55,820 nt of DNA from Nitratidesulfovibrio liaohensis (GCF_011682075.1 NZ_VSMK01000111.1:1-55820); one strand, 5' to 3'; counted from the first letter of the stretch, positions 44,536 through 52,985 are shown. The notes: a model not told the origin generated them from the letters alone. Numbers and translations are program-made.

Positions 44536-45866
44536 TATCGTGCTCCTGCTCCTAAAAGTACAACGGAGAATGTTCTCGCAAGAATCTCCATATCCAGCAT
44601 CAGCGTACGGTTCTTGATGTAATAGAGGTCATAGCGCAGCTTTTCGAGCGCATCAGACTTGCTGGCCCCATAGGGGAAGCACACTTGCGCCCAGCCGGTA
44701 AGCCCGGGCTTCACGGCGTGGCGCTGATCATAGAAAGGCACTTCGCGCACCAGTTCGGAAACGAATTCGGGGCGTTCCGGGCGGGGCCCGATGAACCCCA
44801 TGTCCCCGCGCAGCACGTTGAAAAGCTGCGGAAGTTCATCGATGCGGCAGCGGCGCAGAAAACCGCCAAGGCGGGTCACCCGGCTGTCATTGACACGGGC
44901 CCATACCGGCCCGGTGTCCCTTTCCGCGCCATCGCGCATGGTTCTGAACTTGTAGAGCGCAAACGGCTTGCCTCCCCGCCCCACCCGAACCTGCCGGAAC
45001 AGTATGGGCCCGAGTGAATCGAGGGATATGGCAAGCGCCACGACGGGCAGAAACGGGGCCACCAGGAAAAGCGCCAGGAGCGCCAGCACGATATCCGCAA
45101 GCCGCCTGGCGCATTCTTCCCAACGCGCCCCACCGAAGCCCGGCGCGAAAATGAACCAGCCGGGGGTGATGCCCTCGATGTTCAGCTTGCGCGTGACAAG
45201 CTCGTAGAAGGTGGGCGCATCAAGCACCCGCACCCCGCGCAACCGGCACCTCAGCACGGCATCGAGGGGGAACGTGCCACGCCGTTCCGACAGGCTGACC
45301 ACGATGATCCGCACGCCTTCCCGGTGGGCGAGATCCGCCAGCCAGTCCGCATCGCGCTCCGCCGCCTCCGCCCCCGGATCAGGGCACTGGACGACTGCTT
45401 TCACCCGGTACCGCCCGTCGGCATCGGCCACCAGAGCCGTCACCCTGCGGATGCCCTCGGCATTGCCAAGCACGAGAACACCCCGCACCAGCGCGGGAAA
45501 TACGTGCCAGTAAGAGGATGCAAGAACGCACCCCCCCCGCAGCAGGGCAAACCAGAGGAGCGCCCACAGAGCCAGGCTTTCGCGTTGCAGCAATAGGCCG
45601 GTGCCGAAATGCAGCGGCACCAGCACCACCGCTGCCGCAAACACGGCAAGGACGGTTCCGCCCACACCCGGGGAGACTTCGTCCCCTCTGGCCTCCAGCG
45701 CTTCCACCGTGGCCGCGCACAGCAGCAGGACGACAGCCAACGCCAGCAGGTCGCGCAACGGCGGCGCCGCCACACCGTGCGGTGACGACGACAGCACGGC
45801 AAAAAGCAGCGCCAGCGCCACCCAGGCGGAATCACGCAACAGATGGATGATGGACAGGCGGCTCAT
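44535..45866 (-). CDS. Initiating sugar transferase (polyprenyl-phosphate sugar-phosphotransferase), PEP-CTERM-associated
   Basis: 443-aa membrane enzyme that starts the repeat unit by moving sugar-1-phosphate to undecaprenyl phosphate. N-terminal hydrophobic helices (about 10-130), a Rossmann-like middle (VLVLGNAEGIRRV) and the C-terminal catalytic domain: LADIVLALLALFLVAPFLP, FRQVRVGRGGKPFALYKFRTM, CRIDELPQLFNVLRGDMGF, IGPRPERPEF and VKPGLTGWAQV. Start at ATG 45866 with GAGG ahead. Second gene of the long unit, 11 bases after prsT. Confidence 0.92.
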   Translation of the reverse strand: MSRLSIIHLLRDSAWVALALLFAVLSSSPHGVAAPPLRDLLALAVVLLLCAATVEALEARGDEVSPGVGGTVLAVFAAAVVLVPLHFGTGLLLQRESLALWALLWFALLRGGCVLASSYWHVFPALVRGVLVLGNAEGIRRVTALVADADGRYRVKAVVQCPDPGAEAAERDADWLADLAHREGVRIIVVSLSERRGTFPLDAVLRCRLRGVRVLDAPTFYELVTRKLNIEGITPGWFIFAPGFGGARWEECARRLADIVLALLALFLVAPFLPVVALAISLDSLGPILFRQVRVGRGGKPFALYKFRTMRDGAERDTGPVWARVNDSRVTRLGGFLRRCRIDELPQLFNVLRGDMGFIGPRPERPEFVSELVREVPFYDQRHAVKPGLTGWAQVCFPYGASKSDALEKLRYDLYYIKNRTLMLDMEILARTFSVVLLGAGAR

Positions 45867-45877
45867 TCCCAACCTCG

Positions 45878-48529
45878 CTAGTTGCCAGCCTTGCGCAGCA
45901 GTTCCCTGGCTTGGGCCGCCTCGGGGAAGTCGGGGGTCTGAAGAGCCACGCGCAGTTCTTCCGCGGCCTTGTCCTTGCGCCCGGCCTTGAAGTGCGCCTC
46001 CGCATGGTGGTAGCGCAACGTGGGATTGTCAGGTGCCGCAGCCACCGCGCGACCGTATGCCCGCGAGGCCTCGTCGGCCCTGCCGTTGGCCATCATGCAG
46101 GCGCCAAGGGTATCAAGCACATCGGGATTCTCGGGAGAATGCGTGTACGCCTGGAGGGCCAACCGCAAGGCCATCTGCGCCCGCCCGTTCTGGTGCAAAT
46201 AGGCCATGGCCAGGTTGTTCATGGCCACGACATTGGCCGGAGCCAGGCGCAATGCCTTTTCGTAGACGGGAATGGACTGGGAGTACGCCTTGCGGCGCAT
46301 CTGCAGCGTGCCCATGGCCAGCAGGGCAGGCACATCGTCGGGCTGGGCCTTCAGGGCTTCCTTGTAGCAGGCCTCCGCCCGTGCAAGGTCCCCGCCCCGC
46401 TCAAGCATCCCCCCCATCGCCAGCAGCAGGTCCGCGCTTCCCTTCTGGCGATACGCCGCATCAAGGAGCTGGATTCCCTGTTCGCGCTGCTGCATGCGTT
46501 CAAGCGCATAGGCTTCGAGCATGGTCGGCAACGACGATCCGCCATCCCGCAGGCCAAGCGTGCGCGCCGTCTCGGCGGCCTCCTGGTTGCGCCGCATGTG
46601 GGTAAGCAGGCGATAGCGGCCAATCAGGGCCTCGCGCGGTCGTTGCGCCTCGATGCTGCTGTAAAGGGCGAGCGCGGCATCCGGCTTGTTCTCGCGCACC
46701 AGCAGCACGGCGAGAGCCTCGCGCAGGGCTTCCTGGTTGTCGGCCTGCAGCGCCGCCTCCAGTATCTGCTTCGCCTTGTCCGTGCGCCCTGTCGCGGCGG
46801 CCCGATTGGCCACCACGAGCACAACCTGGAAGTCCTTGCTCGCGAGCGCCTTGTCGAACCGCGCATCCGCCTCGGCCGTTCTGCCCAGCAGATCAAGCAG
46901 CGCCCCGGACGCCACAAGGAAGCCCGGGGAGTCGGGTGAAACGGCAAGATACGCCTCACTCTCGGCCAGCGCCTGCTCCACCCTGCCTGCCCCGGCATGG
47001 ACGCGCAGCCCGGCAAGATATGCATCGGCAAATGCCGGATCGGCCCGGTGGGCTTTCGCCACCGCGTCAAGCGCCTTGGCCTCCTTGCCCGCATTGGCAT
47101 AGAGAGGAACCAGCATCGTATACAGCACGGCGTCCTGCGGGGTGTTGTTCATCCCTTCGAGGACGGCCTTCTCCGCCTTGTCCATCTCTCCGCGCCCCAA
47201 ATGAAAGGCATACAGCGCATTGCGGGCGATGACGTTGTCCGGGGCCGCGACCACGGCGGTGCGCAGGTCGGCCAGGGCCTCGTCCATCCTTCCTTCGGAC
47301 TGCTTCAGCGTGCTGAGCTGCAACAGGGCGCCGACATGCGCCGGCTCCTGGGCCAGACCGGCCTCCAACTCCTTCTCGGCGCCTCTCTTGTCCTTTCCGG
47401 CCAGGAGCACCCCGGCCATCAGGAAATGCGCATTGGCGTCTCCCGGATTCCTGTCGAGAAGCTTCCGGGCCTCCTGCATCGCCTCATCCAGGCGGCGCTG
47501 GGCCAGCAGGATGGTGCACACCATCCGCCGGGCCGCGTCATGGTCCGGGGTGGACGCCAGCACCGTATTGAACTGGCTCAGGGCCATTTCCAGGTCGCCC
47601 TTGGCATAAAGCGCCATCCCCAGCTTGTAGTAGCCCTCGACGCTGGGGCGCAGCGCGACGCTGCGCTGCAGAAGGGTCGCCGCTTCGGCGTAGTTCTTCC
47701 TGGTGGCGGCCAGGGCGCCCTCCAACAGGAACACCAGGGCGCTGTCCTTGAAGTCCGCGCGCATGGCGGCGGCCGTCTGCGCGGCCTCGGCCTCGTTGCC
47801 AAGCTGCAGTTGGAGCACGCCCATCATGTACCGGGCGTTTTCATCACGGGGGGTCAACTGGGTGATCTTGCGAAACGCGGAAAGCGCCTTGTCCGCCTCT
47901 CCCTGCCGCAACAGGATGTCGCCCTGAAGCGCGAGGGCCGCCGTATCATCGGGGGCGACGGAAAGGGCCTCTTGCAGCACGGATGAAGCCGCGCGCAGAT
48001 CGCCCCGATACAGGAAAAGGCGCCCCAGCGCCAAACGAGCAGATATGCGTTTGGGATCAAGGCCGAAGGACTGTTCCAGGGCCTTGCGCGCTTCGTCCGG
48101 GCGCCTGGCCTGGCCATACGCAAGTCCGGCCAGCTCGCGCGAGGCAGCGGTGGCACCCGCATGCTCCTCGAACTTCTGGACATGAACAAGCGCCTGCTCC
48201 GGCAGGTTGCGCGCAACGTACACTTCACCCAAGGCAAGGTTCAGCGTCGGGTCATTTGGCTGCTGCCGGTAGCACTTCTGAAGCTCGTTCTCGGCCAGAT
48301 CAATCTTGCCAAGGGCATAGTAGGCGCGGCCCAGTTCAAGATGCAGCGTGTAATCACCGGGGTTCTTTTCCAGCGCATTTTTGAAAAGCACCACGGCGCC
48401 AGCCGGGTTGCCTTGCCCCATCAGCTTGCGCCCTTCGGACAGGAAGTCCCCTGCCTTGTCGGTTCCGCAGCCAGAGATGGGCAGCAGGATCATGACCAAG
48501 CAAACGAGCCAGCGAAGATTGTTCCACAC
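45878..48529 (-). CDS. prsT: PEP-CTERM system TPR lipoprotein PrsT
   Basis: 883-aa lipoprotein. The signal peptide ends in a lipobox (LPISGC, Cys21). Then about twenty tetratricopeptide repeats cover nearly the whole length (for example NPAGAVVLFKNALEKNPGDY; LGKIDLAENELQKCYRQQP). This is PrsT, a marker of exosortase loci; it probably organises the secretion/export complex at the membrane. GTG 48529 is chosen because GGAGG lies 7 bases ahead. It is the first gene of the 40-kb unit and has a sigma-54 promoter about 45-60 bases upstream. Confidence 0.92.
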   Translation of the reverse strand: MWNNLRWLVCLVMILLPISGCGTDKAGDFLSEGRKLMGQGNPAGAVVLFKNALEKNPGDYTLHLELGRAYYALGKIDLAENELQKCYRQQPNDPTLNLALGEVYVARNLPEQALVHVQKFEEHAGATAASRELAGLAYGQARRPDEARKALEQSFGLDPKRISARLALGRLFLYRGDLRAASSVLQEALSVAPDDTAALALQGDILLRQGEADKALSAFRKITQLTPRDENARYMMGVLQLQLGNEAEAAQTAAAMRADFKDSALVFLLEGALAATRKNYAEAATLLQRSVALRPSVEGYYKLGMALYAKGDLEMALSQFNTVLASTPDHDAARRMVCTILLAQRRLDEAMQEARKLLDRNPGDANAHFLMAGVLLAGKDKRGAEKELEAGLAQEPAHVGALLQLSTLKQSEGRMDEALADLRTAVVAAPDNVIARNALYAFHLGRGEMDKAEKAVLEGMNNTPQDAVLYTMLVPLYANAGKEAKALDAVAKAHRADPAFADAYLAGLRVHAGAGRVEQALAESEAYLAVSPDSPGFLVASGALLDLLGRTAEADARFDKALASKDFQVVLVVANRAAATGRTDKAKQILEAALQADNQEALREALAVLLVRENKPDAALALYSSIEAQRPREALIGRYRLLTHMRRNQEAAETARTLGLRDGGSSLPTMLEAYALERMQQREQGIQLLDAAYRQKGSADLLLAMGGMLERGGDLARAEACYKEALKAQPDDVPALLAMGTLQMRRKAYSQSIPVYEKALRLAPANVVAMNNLAMAYLHQNGRAQMALRLALQAYTHSPENPDVLDTLGACMMANGRADEASRAYGRAVAAAPDNPTLRYHHAEAHFKAGRKDKAAEELRVALQTPDFPEAAQARELLRKAGN

Positions 48530-48572
48530 GGGGGCCTCCGATTTCTCGAAAAACGGATGTGCCCCCCATAAG

Positions 48573-48588
48573 AGCCAATACCATGCCA
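48573..48588 (-). promoter_or_regulatory. Sigma-54 promoter of the prsT operon
   Basis: On the minus strand 48588 to 48573 reads TGGCATGGTATTGGCT, against consensus TGGCACRNNNNTTGCW. The invariant GG (-24) and GC (-12) are present at the right spacing; two bases differ (C6 to T and T13 to G). Transcription should begin about 12 bases on, near 48561, leaving about 32 bases before the GTG of prsT. Confidence 0.75.
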
Positions 48589-49025
48589 GCGGGCCGCGCC
48601 GAATCTGAGCAAAAAAACATTATGTATTTTACAATATTATAAAAAAATACACGCGAACCCTTCGGGCAATACGTATTGATAACCAAGACCCGCATGATAA
48701 ACTGGACACTGGTCGTGATAGTTTGGACAAAAAAAGTGTCTGCCCGCACCTGTTGATTCCGCGTGAAACCAACACGGTGAAGACAAACACATCCATGACC
48801 ATTCCGATCAATAACGAACGCACCGGAGCCCACCTACCGGGTGCAGGGCATCCCATGCACGCCACGCAACGCATCCGGTCACCCACATGCCACGCGCTAC
48901 CGGGCACTGGGCAATGCCGCACACGCCTGCAGCTCATGCATCTTGCGAATCTGGAGGGGCTGCCCCTGCTACCTCCCTCCCCCCGTGCAATGGTTACAAT
49001 ATGGAACCGGCTCGATGTAGAATGT
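48589..49025. other. Upstream control region of the prsT operon
   Basis: No credible gene. 48617-48655 is strongly AT-rich, well placed for DNA bending between the sigma-54 promoter and distant sites. Two palindromic sites (48701-48712 and 48725-48741) lie further up. The rest (to 49025) is ordinary GC-rich sequence between prsT and the second PilZ gene. Confidence 0.5.
48701..48741. promoter_or_regulatory. Candidate activator (PrsR?) sites upstream of prsT
   Basis: GGACACTGG in 48701-48712 and GGACA-N7-TGTCT at 48725-48741. They lie about 113-153 bases upstream of the -24 box, a normal distance for an NtrC-type activator. The first shares ACyGGACACTGG with 52986-52997 upstream of the first PEP-CTERM gene. 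Confidence 0.35.
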
Positions 49026-49589
49026 TCATGCCGTTCCGCTTGTCGGAAAATCCGACACCTGTAAATTCTCTCGACACACCACGGCGTCGTGTCCACTTTC
49101 TGTTTGCTGTGACAAAAGGAACCTCACCAACGCACGAAGTGAAATGATATCAGGCGTTACAAACGCTCCACCCACGACAAGCCTGTCACCAACAGCCATG
49201 TAACGTATCTGGCAATTGAACGTCACAACCTCTTCATCCGAAGGAAATGTAAACATCAATTCGAAAATGCCTGCCTCTCTCATGGCCCTTTCGTATTCTA
49301 CACACGCATGATGTATCTCAGCCCTGACACCACATAAAGATATATTCCTTATGACAGTCGGAGTACATCTGTACTGATTTTCGCCTTCTGAAACATGCGC
49401 TATGGCATCAATTTTTGCAAACTTGCGATGAACCCTCCTTTTTTCAATATCATTATTCATATAGCTAACATAACCACTTTCGAAGAATGTGTTCAGTATT
49501 CCGGAAGCAATTTGTCCAGGAGAACACTTCAGACATTCAGAAACATTTGCGAGGCGCGACCCTGCTTGCATATCTACTTCAACACTCAT
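49026..49589 (-). CDS. PilZ-domain protein (cyclic-di-GMP receptor-like)
   Basis: 187-aa soluble protein. A PilZ domain follows about 48 residues of unknown function: arginine motif EKRRVHRK at 49-56, then VIRNISLCGVRAEI with the NxSxxG motif at Asn82-Gly87, then FNCQIRYMAVGDRLVVGGAFV. Both cyclic-di-GMP motifs are intact. ATG 49589 has GAGGG about 10 bases ahead; TTG 49643 gives a longer form without a ribosome site, and ATG 49460 a shorter one. It is divergent from the fusion gene and has its own sigma-54 match at 49709-49724, so it may belong to the PrsR regulon. Confidence 0.78.
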   Translation of the reverse strand: MSVEVDMQAGSRLANVSECLKCSPGQIASGILNTFFESGYVSYMNNDIEKRRVHRKFAKIDAIAHVSEGENQYRCTPTVIRNISLCGVRAEIHHACVEYERAMREAGIFELMFTFPSDEEVVTFNCQIRYMAVGDRLVVGGAFVTPDIISLRALVRFLLSQQTESGHDAVVCRENLQVSDFPTSGTA

Positions 49590-49708
49590 CACAACAGCGC
49601 CCTCACTTGCGGGATTCCCGCCTTTAAGTGGTTCGCATACCAATCATACTGTACATCATTACACTCCGCGAACAGAACCTTGGCGCACCGCGTTGCCACC
49701 AGACTCCA

Positions 49709-49724
49709 TGCCACATTCATGCCA
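49709..49724 (-). promoter_or_regulatory. Sigma-54 promoter match upstream of the PilZ gene
   Basis: Minus strand 49724 to 49709 reads TGGCATGAATGTGGCA: GG and GC at correct spacing, with the same two departures from consensus as the promoters at 48573 and 49816. The start would be near 49697, about 110 bases before the ATG at 49589. Confidence 0.62.
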
Positions 49725-49775
49725 AACAAAAATCAAACAACAACAGCATATTATAAAAACACAGCCACGCAGGCG

Positions 49776-49791
49776 CGACACACTTCTGTCG
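49776..49791. promoter_or_regulatory. Candidate activator site: CGACA-N6-TGTCG palindrome
   Basis: Perfect 5-bp arms, 25 bases upstream of the -24 box of the fusion gene's promoter and about 52 bases upstream of the divergent PilZ promoter. Similar GACA/TGTC pairs lie upstream of prsT. Confidence 0.3.
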
Positions 49792-49815
49792 AAAAACCTC
49801 GCACCGGCACTCCGC

Positions 49816-49831
49816 TGGCATGAAACTGGCT
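49816..49831 (+). promoter_or_regulatory. Sigma-54 promoter of the acyltransferase-ThiF-nitroreductase gene
   Basis: TGGCATGAAACTGGCT: GG at -24 and GC at -12, correct spacing, two departures from consensus shared with the prsT and PilZ promoters. The expected start is near 49843, about 40 bases before the ATG at 49882. Confidence 0.75.
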
Positions 49832-49852
49832 TGAGCCTCACCAAAGGCTCAA
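49831..49852 (+). other. Inverted repeat at the transcript start of the fusion gene
   Basis: TTGAGCCT (49831-49838) and AGGCTCAA (49845-49852), 6-base loop, overlapping the predicted transcription start. Could be a 5'-UTR hairpin or an operator. Confidence 0.5.
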
Positions 49853-49881
49853 CCGCGCAGATCAGCCACACAGAGGCCACC

Positions 49882-52788
49882 ATGCTCGCAATCGCCGACA
49901 AAAGACGCACCATTCGCATCAAGCGGTCTTCCCTGCTCCAGTGCAAACTGGACTCCCTGGACAGGCCAGCCATAAAAATCGCGGAAACGCCCGACGAATA
50001 TACGCGGGCGTTTCGGCTTGTGTATGAAGAGTACCTGCGCTCTGGTTACACCAGGCCGCACCCTTCTCTCATGCACTACACCATCTGGAGCATGCTGCCG
50101 CAAACGTCCGTCTTCGTCTTCAAGAGTTACCACGACGTGCTATGCACGCTATCGCACATACCAGATTCGGACATGTTCGGGCTCCCTCTGGACTCCTTGT
50201 ACAAGCCTGAAGTCGACAAGCTTCGAGACAAAGGAAGAAGCATTGTCGAAGTAGGTGCTCTTGCGACGCAATACACGCGCAGATGGACAAACCTCATGGT
50301 CTATCTTGCAAAGGCCATGTTCCAGTATTCCATCATGTCCCATGTCGATGACATCGTCATTACCGTAAACCCCAAGCATGTAAATTTCTATACACAGATA
50401 TTCCTGTTCAAGCCTTTTGGAGAAGTTCGCCATTACGGCTCCGTGAATGCCCCTGCGGTGGCATTGCGCATAAATCTTTCCGAGACCGTGGATGAACTCA
50501 AGGAAAAGTATGACAACACCGACGACTTCGACACCAACCTTTTCACATTCTTCGTCCGCATGAACAGCGGCGAGACGGACACCAAGGACAACCCCGTCAA
50601 GCGGGACCAGCCCCTTGATCCGTACACCGCCTATCATCTGTTGCGCCAGCGCCCGGAACTTCTGGACCAATTGGCCGAAGAGCAACGCGACTTCATTGAA
50701 ACGATCTACCACCGGGCTCTGTTCAACCACTTCTCGACACACCCCGCCCACCCCGAAACGCCCAGCGGTGTCCCGTTGGACATGCTCAAGCTCGAAAACC
50801 GGGACGCGTACACCGATGTGGCCTTCTGCAGAAACCTGGGCCTGGTGGACTACGCCGGACAGCGCAAGCTGCTCGGCTCCCGCGTGGCCATTGCGGGGCT
50901 GGGCGGCGTGGGCGGCGTGCACCTGATGACGCTTGCCCGCACCGGAATCGGCAATTTCAACCTGGCCGACTTCGACGCGTACTCGCCCGTCAACATCAAT
51001 AGACAGTACGGAGCGAGCATCGCCAGCTTCGGGAGAAACAAGCTCGACGTCATGACCGAGCGCGCGCTCAGCGTGAATCCGTTCATGGACATCCGCGCCT
51101 TTCCCGGAGGCGTCACCGCCTCCTCGCTCGACGACTTCCTCAAGGATGTCGACCTGGTGGTGGATGGCATAGACTTTTTTGCGCTTGACGTGCGCCGCCA
51201 GCTGTTCAACCGCGCCCTTGCGCTGGGCATTCCCGTCATTACCGCCGCGCCGCTCGGGTTCTCTTGCGCACTGCTCGTATTCACACCGGGCGGCATGAAC
51301 TTTGACGACTACTTCGACATCACGGAACACACCGAAAAAATGGAGGCCTACCTGCGCTTCGGCATGGGGTTGGCGCCCCGCCCGGCTCACCTTGGCTACA
51401 TGGACAGGCGGTTCGTCAGCCTGCACGATCGCCGGGGTCCTTCGCTGGACATCGCCTGCCACATGTGCGCGGGCATGGCCGCCACGGAGGCGGTCCGCCT
51501 GCTGTTGGGCAAAAAAGGGATCAGGCCGACGCCGTACTTTCGTCAGTTCGACCCACTCACGGGGCGATTCACGACCGGGAAGCTGCGCCAGGGCCTGCGG
51601 TCGCCCCTGCAACGGCTGAAGCTTGCCATCGCCCGACGGTTCTTTCTCGGCACGCCGCGCACCGGCGCCCTGCGCCCCCCCGATCCGGAAATGGTGGGCC
51701 TGCGCCAGGACATCCCCCCCGCAACGCTGGAATACATCGCGCAGGCAGCCACCCGGGCGCCATCGGGCGACAACGTGCAGCCATGGCGCATCGCTATGCA
51801 CGAGACCGGCATACACATCCACGCGGCAAGACAGGCGGACGACTCATTCTTCAATTACCGGCAGGTCGCCACCCTGCTTGCCTGCGGGGCGGCCGTGCAG
51901 AATGCCGTCTTCGCCGCCGGCAGTGTCGGGCTGGACGCCGACCTTTCGCTGTTCCCGGACGAACAGGAGCACGACCGCGTGGCGTCGCTTCATTGCACCC
52001 CCATTGGAGTGCAAAGCCACGAGATCATGGCGGCGGCCCTCTGGCGGCGGCACACCAACCGGCGCATGTATTCGGCCAGCCCCATACCGCCCGCCGTGCG
52101 CGACCGGGTTGATCACATCGTCGGCGAACAGCAGGATGCGGCACTGGTCTGGGCGACCGCCATGGCGCAGCGCAAGACTCTGGCCAAGGCCGTCTACCTT
52201 GCCGACAGGGTACGCGTGGAGCGGCCCGACCTGCACGAGCACCTGATGCGCTTCATCCGCTTCGAACCACAGAAGGGGCCATACGGCGACGGGCTGCCCC
52301 TGGGCAACCTGGAGGCGGGTCCACTGGGCGAGATGTACCTGCGCGGCCTACGGCCATGGCACGCCATGCATGCGGCGAACCTGATCGGGCTCGGCAGGCT
52401 CATGCCGCTGCACGGCGCGCTCAGCGTTCTGCGAAGTGGTGGCGTGGCGCTGCTGCTGGCCAACGGAGAGGCCGAGGCGGACATTGTCCGCGCGGGCATG
52501 GCCTGGCAACGCGCATGGTGCGCCCTGGAGCACATGGGCTACGCATTGCAGCCTCTTGCAGCCCTGCCGCTGCTGCACCTGCGCATTCGCCTGGGAGACG
52601 CGGAAACACTTTCGCCTTTCCATGTATCCCTGCTGGAAAAGGCGTGGAACCTGCTTGCCGAGGCATTGCCGCATCCATCGGACAAACTGCCGGTCATGCT
52701 GTTCCGGACGGGCATCGGGTCCGCCATTCGGCATGGCACCTATCGACTGGCACTGTCGGAAATCCTGATTCCCGACAACCTGGCCTGA
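49882..52788 (+). CDS. Fusion: N-acyl amino acid synthase (FeeM-like) - ThiF/E1-like - nitroreductase-like
   Basis: 968-aa soluble protein with three recognisable parts. (a) 1-225: GNAT-type N-acyl amino acid synthase like FeeM and the PEP-CTERM-associated acyltransferases (LVYEEYLRSGYTRPHPS; VFKSYHDVLCTLSHIPDSD; RSIVEVGALA). (b) About 315-560: ThiF/MoeB/E1-like adenylating domain, with the ATP loop AIAGLGGVGGVHL at 336-348, INRQYG (Arg374), DLVVDGID (Asp430) and HMCAGMAATEAVRLL. (c) About 605-965: nitroreductase-like FMN domain (ATRAPSGDNVQPWRI). The ThiF-nitroreductase pair recalls the Rv1355c family. A likely role is to make an N-acyl amino acid, activate its carboxylate and oxidise or reduce the product; this is inferred. 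ATG 49882 has GAGG 6 bases ahead. The first part of the gene is AT-richer than the rest. Confidence 0.85.
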   Translation: MLAIADKRRTIRIKRSSLLQCKLDSLDRPAIKIAETPDEYTRAFRLVYEEYLRSGYTRPHPSLMHYTIWSMLPQTSVFVFKSYHDVLCTLSHIPDSDMFGLPLDSLYKPEVDKLRDKGRSIVEVGALATQYTRRWTNLMVYLAKAMFQYSIMSHVDDIVITVNPKHVNFYTQIFLFKPFGEVRHYGSVNAPAVALRINLSETVDELKEKYDNTDDFDTNLFTFFVRMNSGETDTKDNPVKRDQPLDPYTAYHLLRQRPELLDQLAEEQRDFIETIYHRALFNHFSTHPAHPETPSGVPLDMLKLENRDAYTDVAFCRNLGLVDYAGQRKLLGSRVAIAGLGGVGGVHLMTLARTGIGNFNLADFDAYSPVNINRQYGASIASFGRNKLDVMTERALSVNPFMDIRAFPGGVTASSLDDFLKDVDLVVDGIDFFALDVRRQLFNRALALGIPVITAAPLGFSCALLVFTPGGMNFDDYFDITEHTEKMEAYLRFGMGLAPRPAHLGYMDRRFVSLHDRRGPSLDIACHMCAGMAATEAVRLLLGKKGIRPTPYFRQFDPLTGRFTTGKLRQGLRSPLQRLKLAIARRFFLGTPRTGALRPPDPEMVGLRQDIPPATLEYIAQAATRAPSGDNVQPWRIAMHETGIHIHAARQADDSFFNYRQVATLLACGAAVQNAVFAAGSVGLDADLSLFPDEQEHDRVASLHCTPIGVQSHEIMAAALWRRHTNRRMYSASPIPPAVRDRVDHIVGEQQDAALVWATAMAQRKTLAKAVYLADRVRVERPDLHEHLMRFIRFEPQKGPYGDGLPLGNLEAGPLGEMYLRGLRPWHAMHAANLIGLGRLMPLHGALSVLRSGGVALLLANGEAEADIVRAGMAWQRAWCALEHMGYALQPLAALPLLHLRIRLGDAETLSPFHVSLLEKAWNLLAEALPHPSDKLPVMLFRTGIGSAIRHGTYRLALSEILIPDNLA

Positions 52789-52801
52789 TCCTGCCGCCCA
52801 A

Positions 52802-52844
52802 GCCCGGAACCGTGCTGCGGTTCCGGGCCGAAGGCACGCCTTCG
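52802..52844 (+). terminator. Double stem-loop after the fusion gene
   Basis: GCCCGGAACCG (52802-52812) pairs with CGGTTCCGGGC (52818-52828), 5-base loop, followed at once by CGAAGGC/GCCTTCG (52829-52844). No T-run, so either an atypical terminator or a 3'-end stabiliser. Confidence 0.5.
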
Positions 52845-52985
52845 CCACCCCGCCTCCGTCCCCCCCGCATGTCGGAAAAGACAACACACCGTCGGCGGCC
52901 TCATGCCGCACGAAACGCTCATCCCGGCCCCCTCTCGCGCACCGTTCCGCGTTGCTTGTCGGATAGGTTAACATTCCGCCTTCCA

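Noticed and set aside
8268-48529. Mobile-element origin (transposase, integrase or insertion sequence) for the exosortase locus
   Set aside because: No transposase or integrase gene, terminal repeats or tRNA gene was found in or beside it.
48629-49096. Small genes in the region between prsT and the PilZ gene
   Set aside because: Several open frames of 75-155 codons overlap each other on both strands; none has a ribosome site or recognisable sequence.
49681-49697. TGGCGC-N6-TTGCC as a further sigma-54 promoter on the plus strand
   Set aside because: The distance between the GG and GC elements is one base too long, which normally abolishes sigma-54 binding; a correctly spaced site lies 135 bases downstream.
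49489-49881. N-terminal extension of the fusion protein by 131 codons
   Set aside because: The extension crosses the sigma-54 promoter and hairpin and has no family similarity; ATG 49882 has a ribosome site.
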